The notes below the pieces were generated by a model. It had not been told where the DNA came from. It searched no databases and was given only the letters and a program-made list of their open reading frames with translations. The translations under genes and the position numbers were made by a program. This document shows, piece after piece, positions 33,260 through 43,600 of a stretch of DNA of 64,000 nucleotides (positions are counted from its first letter, which is position 1; the number at the start of each line of letters is the position of its first letter). The stretch is from Takakia lepidozioides (taxonomy: Eukaryota > Streptophyta > Takakiopsida > Takakiales > Takakiaceae), in the NCBI GenBank assembly GCA_030704615.1, contig CM060732.1, forward strand, positions 40,095,053-40,159,052, in the 5' to 3' direction.

Positions 33260-35797
33260 CTCAAGACCATCCTTTCGGCAGAGATGTATAAGAAATGCGA
33301 AAGCTCCAAGACTTCGGAAACATGGTACTCGTTGACCCGTGAGGCTTTCATGGAGTACATGTACACGGTGAGATACATCTTCCTTCATCTGGCCTTTCCA
33401 TATTCCTGCTTCCACATGTTTGTTTCTGTCTGTCTCCCTTGACCTTGGATTGATGCAACTCTCTTGCATTCCCTTGCAGCAAGACATTGCAGATGCAGGG
33501 GAGCGTGGCAAACTGGAATACTATAGCTCTACCCCTGAGGAGAGAAGGACAGCAAAGGGGGTTGAAAGTCACATCCAGAAGGAGATGAACGCTACAAGAA
33601 GGACAATAATGAGTGCTTTTGTGAAGCAGTTGAGAATGGCCGACCCATCATTCGGGCCGCAGTTTCTCCTGGAGATAAAAAAACCATTATAACAAGCCAG
33701 GCAAGCCGGAGATGGCCCAGGAGAAGTTGCACAGGTTGTCTACCGCCGTCGTGTCTTCTGAACAGAAGGTGAAGTGGCTACAGATATGGAACTCCGATCC
33801 CACAGTTAGGGATACCCACATGTTCCCAAGGCCAGAGAAAGAGAAGAAGACCCAGCGTGTCGTTCCTGTCAGTGACAATGTGCTGGACACCTGGCTTCAC
33901 AAGGCCACTTACTGGAGCCAGGTGTGTTGTCCTCTCGTATCTCACTTTCTTTTCTCTTTTCCTGTCCTTCTCTTCCCATTGCCTCTTACATTCGCTGTGA
34001 CTGTTTTTGGGTTCATTCTTCCATTTCAATTGTTTTGCAGTTGGAAGAAAGGGCCCGATCGGTTCTGCATACTCAGCTGGCTGACTATGGCATCACTATG
34101 ACAGCTCCGAAGGTCTCCTTCGAAGCTTACATGAGGAAATGGAGAGCCACAGTGTGGCACTCTGGTTTCTTTAGAGAGTTCAGCAAGGAGGGTGGCATCA
34201 GTCGAACAAATGAGCTTGACCAGCAGGAAAAAGGAGAGGAAGCCTGGAAACGATGCCTTTACAGGTGCACACCCTTGCACTCTTTACTTCTGTTGTGGTT
34301 GCAATGTGTTGTGTGGCATACTGTTTAAGGGGGTCTTCCTGGTGTGTTGAAAAAGCTGGGACACAATATGTGCATTGGAAAATGAGGCTGTGTCTGTTCC
34401 TGCAGGTACATTAAGTTTGTTCTCTTGGAAGAGAATTGCTTGGACAAACATCCAGATTTCGTGGACCTTTGGCTTGTCCCTGCTGGCAACCAGACCATGT
34501 TCACTGCTGGGATCTTGCATGACTGGGGCCCAGACCATCTTTCTTCTTGTGGTTGGTATTTGGATTGCCCTCCTTCAGAGACCCCAACTGTAGAGTTGTC
34601 TTTGAGGAGAGAGAATGACCGTATTGCAGCCACTGCCGCAGCAGCGGACCTCGACATTCATGAGCGTAATCTGAGGACTCTTGCAGAGAAGGAGCCTCCC
34701 GCTCAGGATACCCCGGGTAGAGGAAGAAAGGCAAAGGGAAAAGATGTTGCTGGTGTTGTGGGGAAGGGAAGGGGTAGAGGGAAGGTGGCACAAGGGCAGG
34801 GAAGTGTTGCAGCTATTGGCCCTGTGGAGCATGTCCAGCAGACTCCACCGCATGGTAGGGATCCGGGAGAAAAAACAAGGGGGTGGTTGATCCCAAGGAC
34901 CCGTACCATGCAGTGGAACATCCCACGAGGGTCATTCGTCCAACCAGGTTGGAGATTGCCAACGTCGGGTTCCTTGCCATGATGGAGTCGAAGAAATCTG
35001 ATTACAAGGGCGAGCCATCACCAGTGTGGGAGAGGATTGTCGAGTTCCTCAGCACGGTGCGTGTTCTCTTTGGGTTCTGTGGCTTCTGCTCTCTTTGTCT
35101 GCTGTGGGCATGGATCGTTTATAAACTTGTCAGAATTCCATTGTATTTTTGTTTGCAGGCTAAAATGACCAAATCGTGGGTGAACGGGAAGGAGAAGCCA
35201 TATGCAGCTGAACTCATCATCTTGGACATCCCTGATGGGTTGGCAGTCCGGATATCCCTCCATCGGGTGCTTGTCCGGGTTGGAATGCATTTGATGAGCG
35301 CTACTGGCGGTGGGTTTTTTCCTTTTGCAACTTCTTCCTTTCCGATGCAGGTGTTTTGGTTCTCATCCAGTCCATCGATGTTCGGTGTCGCCGTGCCCTT
35401 GCCAGCTATTTGAAAGCCTCGGGCATGAGAGTCGTGAAGACATGGAATTGTGTGAACAACATGTATCTTACGAAGGGGGATCGTCCGGGAGAGATGGTGA
35501 GTTTCCCTTCTTCTTCCTCTTCTTTTTTGTTCTGGGATTGTGTTGTATAGGTCGCTCGAACTCATATGTAGGGGCCCAATTTTATTTTGGTTCTTAGTTC
35601 CTTGTGGATGTCATGTTCGCAGACTCGTCTGTTTGAAGCTGTTTGTCTCGTCCGGGTGCATCCACCAACGACTCCGGCCGGCATTACGGAGTTTGCCATC
35701 ACTCACGGGGGCAATTTCATAGATGACAGGACAGATCCTCCCACGGATGACATGCATCACAACTACGTCGACAGCAACGTGTGCTTGCGAAGGGGGC
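33260..35797 (+). pseudogene. ParB/N6-N4 methyltransferase-like gene, copy B (inverted partial duplicate)
   Basis: Near-identical inverted copy of the middle of copy A, beginning in the exon around TILSAEMYKKC and ending just after NVCLRRG, where it meets the right terminal repeat. It therefore lacks both the ParB-like exon and the SAM motif I exons. Differences from copy A include five instead of six A at the 34230 run, which keeps the frame there. A missing C near 35250 changes GLAVPDIPP to a shifted frame inside the methyltransferase-like exon. An extra A occurs near 33685 (KKPL and stop in place of KNHY). It cannot make a functional protein. Its importance is structural, since with copy A it forms a long inverted repeat. 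Confidence 0.8.
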
Positions 35798-35924
35798 TCG
35801 GAAATAGGTGACATCCGCGGAAATAGGCACTGTTTGCATGCTGACGTGGCGTGAGCCTGTGCTGGGCTCACGCTTTCCTGGGCTCACAGGCTCACGCCTC
35901 CAGGCTCACGGAATAGCACCCCCC
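35797..35924 (-). repeat. Right terminal inverted repeat
   Basis: Exact reverse complement of 28909-29036. It joins methyltransferase-like coding sequence on its left and hAT-like coding sequence on its right without spacer. Confidence 0.85.
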
Positions 35925-36700
35925 GTAGAATTGGAATCCATCTCCAATTCTGAACCACATATGCATGAACAGATAACCAACTTTGATTATCAATGGTCGT
36001 AACCTCATCAGCACTTATGGAGATGAACTTAGAAGCCCCCACAGCTTCTGCAGTGACTCTCAAAACAACCCCGTGCATGGAATCAGCCATTTTCCACCCT
36101 AAACAGTCAGACCAGTGCTTAGCAGGATTGTGAGGTACCTTCAAGAATGAAAACAGACCTTGCATGGCCTCATAATCTGTCTTAGGACGACCTTGAGCAA
36201 TGAGGTGGAAAACAAGGGCAAACTGGACAAGTTTTTTTTATTCATATTCACAGTTATACCCTGGTGTACCACTGAATAACGACCTGCAGCAGCAAAAAGT
36301 CTTTCATTTTGCAGATGTACATTAATTTTCAGGAGAGTAATGATGTCCTACTGCGACACCAGGCATGACCACATGAGCCTTGCGTCGACTTGCATGCTTC
36401 CACAATGAATCTAGTTTAGGAACTACTAACTTCTCTTGACCCTCAATGTGTGTGCAAACTTTGCACCGTACCCCATGAATCTTTCCATCTGCCCCAACAA
36501 CAGATTCAGCCTAGGGTAGTTTGGCAGCCCAACTATCCTGAAAATGGCGGTTCTTGTTGTAGACCTTAACTCGTTTTCTTGCCACCTCAAGGGAGGCTTG
36601 AGCCACTGCTGGATCCAAAAACACGGCCTCAGGCTCCGGACAATCCCAAACATTACTGGACGAAACAACATCTGTTGCATGAATTCTGTCGCTAAAAAAA
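35925..36700 (-). pseudogene. hAT-like transposase, N-terminal fragment with zinc finger
   Basis: Read on the minus strand from about 36700: ATDVVSSSNVWDCPEPEAVF, then FQDSWAAKLP, a TAG in place of the usual Trp, then GVRCKVCTHIEG and LDSLWKHASRRKAH. C-x2-C followed by W-K-H...H is the zinc region found at the start of this plant hAT-like family. Further on, KHWSDCLGWKMADSMHG and FISISADEVTTIDNQSWLSV match the following domain. The reading ends abruptly at the terminal repeat at 35924, so the element inserted in it. The frame is broken by at least the one stop. The region 36700-36950 upstream is open but unrecognised. Confidence 0.65.
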
Positions 36701-36949
36701 TACTTATATTTGAAGTTGATCGGCACTCTTAGGAGAGCCATGAGACACAGACAACAGCCACGAAAAGTAGATCTCACAAAGACAAAGCAGCATATGCACG
36801 AACCACAGAAATTCTCAAACTTGCTCACAACATGCAATGAATCAAAGAGTGAGATGAGGCTCTTCCCTCCTCCAATGTCTTGTATAGTAGTGTCCTCCAT
36901 CACCATGACGCCTCGATCCTGACCATGGCATCTCCCCGAGCATACCAAC

Positions 36950-39380
36950 ATGTATCACAGTAAAGGAGTTCTCGACGCATTGTGGCTCTTTCCATTACTT
37001 CGAGCACGCAATCTGTACAGTTGTCGCCTTAGGTCTATTCAATCGCAGCCTTCGCCTTAGCTCTCTTCAATCGCAGCCTTGAGTGATTACTGATACTAAC
37101 ATAAAGTGCCTGCGAAGCATGCTCTGCAATTTGCAAGAGCCCTAAGGCCTAAGGAGAAGGGAAAAAAAAATAAAAGAATGAAGAAGATGTGTGTTTTAGG
37201 GTCGTAAACTTGCTGACATGTGTCCTTTCATCCCAATAAAAATGAATAAGTGACATTCTCATTCGTTTTTGTAAACCTCTGCCACCTTTTTGATTATCAT
37301 CCTCCTCTACAGTCACCTTTCCTTTTTCATATTTAGGAACTTTATTGGTTAGGAGTTGGACACCAAGTCGGATGGCTACCAAGGGAGTTCTCTACCACTA
37401 AGCTACCCATATACATGTTACAATTTCATCACTACAAAGTCTATCTATCTAGACTATACTGACCCATATATATGTATATATATATATATATACTAAAATG
37501 GGCAGCATAGCTGGCTCCACGTCCTCCCGCCCGCTTGGAACTGGGTGATTAAAACACCATGTGGTCGGTGAGATATGGCTCTTCTGTTGTAAATTGCCTT
37601 CATTCAATATGGCGCCATGTGCCTCCCTCTTGCGGCCCCTCCGGTGAATGGTGGGCCCACCACATCAGCTTTTGGCGAAAAGTACTTCGCATTTTTCAGC
37701 CTCATTTCCCTTTGCCCCTGTCGCCAAGACTCGCGCAAGGTCGAAATCTGGCGATTATTGGCCACTAAAAGAATGGCTGCAGGCTGGAATGTATGCAGAT
37801 GCCATTCGCTTGAAGGAGCTTGCCTTCTGATCAGTAACAGGTAATTGAAGTGGTTTTGGGAAAGGGTTTTATGGTTCTCAAATCCCTTTTTGTGATCTAT
37901 AGTGGAGGGGAACTATTGAGGGAGCCATCTCCAGTTCTTGTCATAAATTTGCTCAGAATTCTCGCATTGTGTTGAATCTCTGATCCAGGGAATTTTTTTT
38001 GTTTTGCGTCTGGAACAGATGCAAGGATTACTGGGAAGCGCGGTTGTTAAAGGAGCGCAAGGAGCAGCTGCAAGAAGCAAAAGAGTATTGGGACAAGCAT
38101 TAGCAGGCCTTAATGGGTATTTGAACATATAATAATGTTTTTTCAATTTTCAACTTCATTCCAAAGTTTTTTTTTTTTTTTTTTTTTTTTGAACAGGGGT
38201 AGTAGCCCTGGAAATATATTAGTGGATAATGGGGTACAAAAAAATAACCTCTGGGGGCCGGTTTAGTGTCAACTATCATTATAACTTACACTGTATTGAG
38301 GACGAAGATTAAGTTTGTATATCATCCAACTATTTACAGGGCATGTAGGCTCTACCCACAGCCTATCAAGGATCCAATGTACACTGCTGGTATCCTCTAC
38401 CATCTGGCAAGGCACAAACACCCAACCACTGGGCTGCCCGCTCAAATTAATGCATCGAACATGTCACAACTCCAGTCTAAGTGCCAACTTTGAAACCCTC
38501 GATATCTGTAAATATTTTCAATTTCTCAACCAGCGTGTCAATGCACAATAGGCTTCCAAACTGCAACATTTGTGACCAGCAAACCAGGTTGTGTTGCTTA
38601 AGGAAGCAAAGCCTTCAATAATCTAATACACTTCGCCCACTCTCTTGTATAGTCAGGTAGAAATATCTGTAATTCAGATATGATACATTCTATCCACCCA
38701 AGTGAGGTAATCTTGAAGAGACACCTTGGCCCACGAATTCATGCTTCAAGCATGATCAGCCAGTCTGTGAGAATGACTGCAAGAAGGAAGGAAATCAAAG
38801 GAAGGAAAGGAAACAAGAGAATTTCTTGTAACTAAACTGTACAGCCCACAAGTGCTTTGCTTCTTTGCTACGTTACAGGAGCGGATTTCCTTTCTCTCTC
38901 TGTTATTTTGTCTGTGGCCTTCTGGGGTGGAGGATGGTGCACAACCTGTATGCGAACATCAAAGTTATGTTATGATCGTGGATGAAGGTATAGAACAAAA
39001 ACTTGATCTTGCTGGGCCAGAAGTCCATGTAACAATGAGGAACATCCCCCATGAGGGACTACCTTAAACCCCCGCCTTAAATGTTGTAAACATGGGAATC
39101 TTGACCTATCCTCCATGAGCACGCAAGAAGCCTGAAATTTCCTGAAAATCCCCTGCAAAGGGCAACCACCAAGAACATCCCCTTTTGTCAAGTCACCTAC
39201 GTGTGTGCGCGAAGGGCCACATCCCCTTTGTAAAATCACCTACATGGGGAAATTTCCCTGTGCGAAGGTCCGCCACCAAGGAGATAAGGAGATCCCCGTG
39301 TATTTGCAAGGAAACTGGCCCTTTTCCTGCAGCTTTCATACGGGATCTGCCAAATGATTGCTGTGTATCCACCGCAACTT
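36950..39380. other. Mostly noncoding; simple repeats and possible unrecognised exons
   Basis: Contains a (TA)n tract at about 37465-37492 and a T run of about 25 at 38167-38191. On the minus strand near 37340-37405, GGGTAGCTTAGTGGTAGAG and GGTGTCCAACTCC suggest another tRNA-derived SINE head. Two plus-strand peptides look protein-like: YWPLKEWLQAGMYADAIRLK near 37760-37825 and CKDYWEARLLKERKEQLQEA near 38020-38080, the latter behind a possible splice acceptor. I cannot assign them to a family. Confidence 0.3.
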
Positions 39381-39383
39381 TAA

Positions 39384-39816
39384 ATACAGCTAGCCCGACA
39401 AAGAGGGCAAGATAATTGAGAACCAAGCCACATGTCGATGCACTCGATATGGAAGTGGTGGGTGCACTTGGGCATCGAGCGTACTTTATCATTCTCCTTG
39501 AAATCTTCCAAACAGATGGGGCACTCAGTCTCCTGCATGGTTTGGGAGTTGTAAGGGAAAGTGGGGATTGATTCCCGGATTGATTGCAGCTGAGCACTTT
39601 TCCTGATCTCCAGCGCACCAACATCTAAAACAACCTGCTGCTCAGCTCCAGTCGAAGCCCCCCTGGACCGTCATCAGCAAGACTTATTGCCGTTATACAA
39701 ACTCCACAGAGCTGTTTACAAAGCCACAACGAAAACCAAGCCGTGACAATCACAAGTGCAACAAATGGAAGCGAGACACTTCTACTATATAATTCAATTT
39801 CCTGACCACGCTCCAT
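39384..39816 (-). pseudogene. RING-H2 (ATL-type) gene, frameshifted copy 1
   Basis: The start at 39816 reads a membrane segment (LPFVALVIVTAWFSLWLCKQ) and then leaves frame in the G run near 39658-39663 (CCAGGGGGGCTT). In the correct frame the gene continues with VVLDVGALEIRKS and a GLD-like SIRESIPTFPYNS. A full RING-H2 follows (ECPICLEDFKEND ... CTHHFHIECIDMW ... CPLCR), ending with a TAA near 39384. Only one indel separates it from an intact frame of about 140 residues. Closely related copies lie at 46681-47373 and 55171-55581, and the 5' flanks of all three also resemble each other. A polymorphic allele may be functional. Confidence 0.7.
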
Positions 39817-40532
39817 GAATGGAAGCTTCTTAATTCTTCACTATGCTAGCTACTAATTGATTCGTGCCTCTCAACTTGTAGTTTATTTCCAGCCCCAAGT
39901 CTCGATTTTTGAAGTGTAATCTTCTGCTGCACGAGAGAGACGAGAGAGATGGTGAACATGTTGTTGGTGAGACTACTTAATAAGTAGTCTACATGTATGT
40001 CAAAAAGTAGTCCACTTTTATCTTACTTTTCTTTTAACTTCCAGGGGTTACTAATCTTTTGCCAGGCAGGACTTATATTTGGCGTCTGGGAAATTAGCGA
40101 CGTGTCTTACAAGTTAGTCATGTTTGTAACTGAACACAATTCTCTCGGGGACAATCCTAATCTACGAGTATGAGTCATATCTGATTTGAAATGACGGGGG
40201 CATATTTCCTTTTCTTTGAAAAGATTTGGGTAGGCAATGTTACAGAGCAGAAGTGTGTGAAGCTTTGTGCTCAAGCTCTCCGTACTTGTACTTAAGGTGG
40301 TGAGATCCAGTCAGAGGGTAACGCTGGACCCAAAGGCTGCCCGTAGCTTGCGATGTTGTATGCATCAATAGAAGGTAACATGGTAATCAAACACTTTCTC
40401 CCCCTCCCCACCTTCTCTCCCGCCCATAGTTGCTAAGGAAGTGAGGGTACTATGAGATATGATCTCCCAAGTCAAGTATGTACTTGGTTCAGTTCTGTCT
40501 CGGTCTTTAATCCTGGAGTCTCAAATTTTTAG

Positions 40533-40904
40533 TGGTGGGATGGACCATGCCTCGCAGCCAAGGCACGGGAGAATCCAACAGTGAAGAAAATTGTAGATCG
40601 GCTGTGGGACCGCTTTGTGAGCGTCAGTGGCTCTGACCATCTTGGTGTGCAAGACCCTTACTGTGCCGTGTTGCTCGCTTACAAGTAATTGGCTTTCAAA
40701 ATAGGGGCAGGCACTACCGTGGAGATTGTGTGTATTGGGGTGGTTCTTACCAAGGATTATTTCACAGAAGGTTGTCAGATGGGATTGCTGCAGAAAGGTG
40801 ACCTAATAGCTGTGTGGTCTACCTGTGTCAGTGACATCAACAAGAACCTCCCTGGTCCATTCCATGACCCTGCTACGAGGGAAGAGGTGGAGGCGATGCT
40901 GAAG
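40533..40904 (+). pseudogene. Unrecognised host-gene exon(s) with one stop
   Basis: Preceded by a good acceptor (AAATTTTTAG) and followed by a GT. Bases 40533-40904 read 124 codons in one frame, broken by a single TAA near 40685. The peptide includes NPTVKKIVDRLWDRFVSVSG, DPYCAVLLAYK, then VVLTKDYFTEGCQMGLLQKG and LPGPFHDPATREEVEAMLK. Composition and splice signals suggest genuine protein-coding ancestry, but I cannot name the family. Upstream 39830-40530 holds flank sequence shared with the other RING copies and nothing else I recognise. Confidence 0.45.
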
Positions 40905-41154
40905 GTTTACCACACTTGTGTTACCTGCATCATGTTTAGCTTTGTTCATGTATGAATCTGCAGCTTGTCATGGCTACTATCCTGTGAGAAAATTGGGCAA
41001 CATCTGGCTGGGACGAAGTGAATTTGCACCCCAGACTGGAGAGGAAGGGGAACTCTCATGTTGTACAACAGGTAGAGCTTATCCCTCCCTTTGGCTTCGA
41101 AGCCACTTGGATTGACCATCATTTTGAAATCCCTAATTAATGCAGATTCAAACA

Positions 41155-41350
41155 CTAGTGGACTTGAGCTACACCTTGGTCTATGTCAAAGAAGTTGGAC
41201 TTCTGTCCGTTAACAGTGACACAGCTTTTGGTGTGAGCATACAAGTTGTGGACAACTCTCCACATCTTTCTCTTGATCCCACAAGACCAGAGGCGGAACC
41301 ATAGGCCATCTCTCCACACTGTGTCATAAGCCTTTTTGACATCCAGGAAA
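41155..41350 (-). pseudogene. LINE reverse transcriptase, middle part (inverted segment)
   Basis: On the minus strand this reads FLDVKKAYDTVWRDGLWFRL ... HTKSCVTVNGQKSNFF ... IDQGVAQ. The F-x-D-x2-KAYD block is reverse-transcriptase motif A of LINE elements. It follows, in protein order, the part encoded at 41389-42065 on the opposite strand. It stops dead at about 41155, before the catalytic YxDD block. Confidence 0.75.
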
Positions 41351-41388
41351 AATACAGTGAAATAAACTCAAACCACCATGGTGGTAAT

Positions 41389-42065
41389 GACAAGAAATTC
41401 TGGTTGGCCCTTCAACGTTTGTACAAGCCGAAAAACGGTCAGCAAGTACAAGCGCTGAAGACTACTAAAGGTGCAGTGGTGACTTCATCGGTTGACATTG
41501 TCAAAACCTTTGAAACTCACTACAGTATCCTTGGCAGAACTTCTAGGTCTAACAGTGATGCTGAATGGAGGGACACAGTTGGAAAAACTGTTCCTATGAT
41601 TCAAAGCCCTGATGAACTGGAGTATATTTCAATGGCTTATAATGCTCCCATTAGTTCTTCTGAGATTGTGGAAGCAATTGAACATTTAAATGGATATAAA
41701 GCTGGTGGACCTGATGGTATTGTCAACGAGCTTATCAAGCACGGTGGCGATCCCATGATAGAGGCCCTAGTTCTCCTCTTTATCCTTATCTGGAAGACTG
41801 AAATGACCCCCTTTCACTGGCGACAGGGGGTCATTGTCAATCTATACAAGAAGGGTGACAGAGAAGAACCGGGGAACTACCGTGGCATCACGCTCCTCAA
41901 TGCTGTTGGCAAGACATTCTGCAGAGTTATAAGTACTCGTCTCGAGGTTGATCTGGAGTCTAGAGGTTGTTTCCACGAAGGCCAAGCTGGCTTTCGGCGA
42001 AACAGGGGCTGTGTGGATCATATCTTCACTCTAAGCCAGATTATCCAGGGAAGGAAAAAAGAAGA
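41389..42065 (+). pseudogene. LINE reverse transcriptase, N-terminal part
   Basis: An open plus-strand frame encodes the start of a LINE-type reverse transcriptase: KAGGPDGIVNELIKHGG, FHWRQGVIVNLYKKGD, NYRGITLLNAVGKTF and FHEGQAGFRRNRGCVDHIFT. These are fingers and palm motifs of non-LTR retrotransposons. The frame then runs into a (GA)n repeat at about 42064-42097 and unrelated sequence. With the opposite-strand piece at 41155-41350 it makes one truncated insertion with an internal inversion. Confidence 0.8.
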
Positions 42066-42097
42066 GAGAGAGAGAGAGAGAGGGAGAGGGAGAGAGA
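42064..42097. repeat. (GA)n simple repeat
   Basis: GA dinucleotide tract marking the end of recognisable LINE sequence. Confidence 0.9.
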
Positions 42098-42212
42098 TTT
42101 GCTGTGCACTAACTCATGGGAAATGGATCTCTGTCAGACTGGGACTGGGAGCGGCCAGTATCTGGGTCCTGTGGTTCACCATTATGATGAGCATACTGGT
42201 GCATAGTGTCAG

Positions 42213-42326
42213 GATGTTTGATAGCAACATATAAGTCGCAGCATCCTGTTCATCCCATTTGAGAATAGATGTTGCCGCACGTTCAGCCATCTCCACATTG
42301 CAATGGATTCTGCAGGCATTGAGCAA
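42213..42326 (-). pseudogene. PPR protein fragment (E-type C-terminal region)
   Basis: Minus-strand frame reads LNACRIHCNVEMAERAATSI then LKWDEQDAATYMLLSNI. This matches the junction of the last PPR repeat and the E motif of plant organellar RNA-editing PPR proteins (typically 'LL.AC..H.n.e.g..aa..ll.l.p....YvlLsNiya'). Only about 38 residues remain. It is a captured or retroposed fragment, not a gene. Confidence 0.65.
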
Positions 42327-42329
42327 GGC

Positions 42330-43600
42330 CCTCGCGAGCAGAATTGATAAGAAGATTGGGTCTCTGCCGGTGCTTTGTTAGCACGCCCTCAAGGTCCAGC
42401 ATTAAAGCTATTCTCTCTAGTCTCTCTCATTCTTCAAAGTGCACACTGTTTCCTCCAGCTGTGTTATCTCCTCCTCTTTCTGCCTTTTCTCTTCCTCTCT
42501 CATTTATCTTCAGCCACACCTCCTGAGACACAGACAACCTACACACCAGAATTCATTAGTGACCTGTTCAAAGGTATGAAGGAAAGAATAGTCGTACACA
42601 CCTAACAATTCCTATCCACTTGTACAGTGGAGACATCTGGTTGAGATGAAACCAGACCTTTAGGTTTCTTCCAAACACAAACCTTGTGCTGAATGGACAC
42701 CAAGCAGAGCACATATAACCTCATCCAATCTGGAGAAGGCTCATGAGTAAGTGGTATTTGTAATCAAGAGATTTGCTCTTGTGGGATGACAGAGTATGTC
42801 ATAGATGGGAGTACACGGAACCTCTTGCTGAATCATTCGCCATTACTGTACATGGTCTAGTTTTACTCACTTAAACCATAGACCCACAGCATACAACCCA
42901 CCCAGTTCAACATTGATGGCCAGCTCTCAGTCATGCTGATCTGAGCACAGGTTACGTTGGCAGTAATGTGCGTTGGTATGAAACTTGATTACAGTGGTCA
43001 AGCTAATTAGACCGCCACTGCAAGTCACCTAGTGATGCCCCAATAAAAATTAGACATAGGACAAGAATGAAACATAGGAAAAATAGGCTTCACCAGCTGT
43101 AGCTTTCACATGGGAGTTCAAACGATGGGGCATTTCTGTTGCTCACCGAGAGACCTCCAGCTATGCCACACCGTCGGGTTCCCTCATGAACGGCTTCTTA
43201 ATGAACACCACTCCCATTTCCAAGTGGACAGAAGGCCACCAACTCTTCGGGTGATTTGCTTATGCCTGCCTCAGCTTCCCTCAAACAACCCTGCAGCCCC
43301 TTCTCACATTCAACCTTCTCCCCAACAGCACAACTGCGAAACAATGCAGAACCACTCTTTACTTCCACCAAATAAGAATTCCATTGTCATTTCACAATTA
43401 GAACAAATTAGTAACTCATATGATCAACCGAGTGAATAAGGGAGGGAAATGTCACAACCATTAAACATTAAAGGAGCATCTAAATTCCTCTCAAAGTCAG
43501 GAAAAAGTGTCTACTCACAAACATCCAAAACAGTGCGTCTTGATGCTTGAAAGGCACTCAACACCATTACGGTCCACAGACGAATTATTTCGTCAGGGAG
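42330..43600. other. No gene recognised
   Basis: CT-rich patches at 42410-42510 and several short frames without motifs. Nothing I can annotate. Confidence 0.35.

Larger units (their letters stand above)
28909..35924. mobile_element. 7-kb composite element with 128-bp terminal inverted repeats and internal inverted gene duplication
   Basis: Bases 28909-29036 and 35797-35924 are, by my reading, perfect 128-bp inverted repeats beginning GGGGGGTGCTATTCCGTGAG. Inside are two copies of the ParB/methyltransferase-like gene facing away from a centre near 33250. Copy A is on the minus strand and copy B on the plus strand. The arms, about 30220-32755 and 33263-35796, are nearly identical. I could not find a matching target duplication: left flank ATCGCAATG, right flank GTAGAATTG. 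The right end cuts into a hAT-like gene fragment. The high identity of arms and ends implies a recent origin. Confidence 0.8.

Noticed and set aside
37330-37410. Possible tRNA gene on the minus strand
   Set aside because: A-box- and B-box-like strings exist, but no cloverleaf can be formed; at most a SINE head.
38266-38551. Peptide containing KIKFVYHP...DPMYTAGIL, faintly like the IKFV...TMFTAGIL segment of the methyltransferase-like family
   Set aside because: Similarity is limited to a few residues and no neighbouring exon of the family is present; probably chance.
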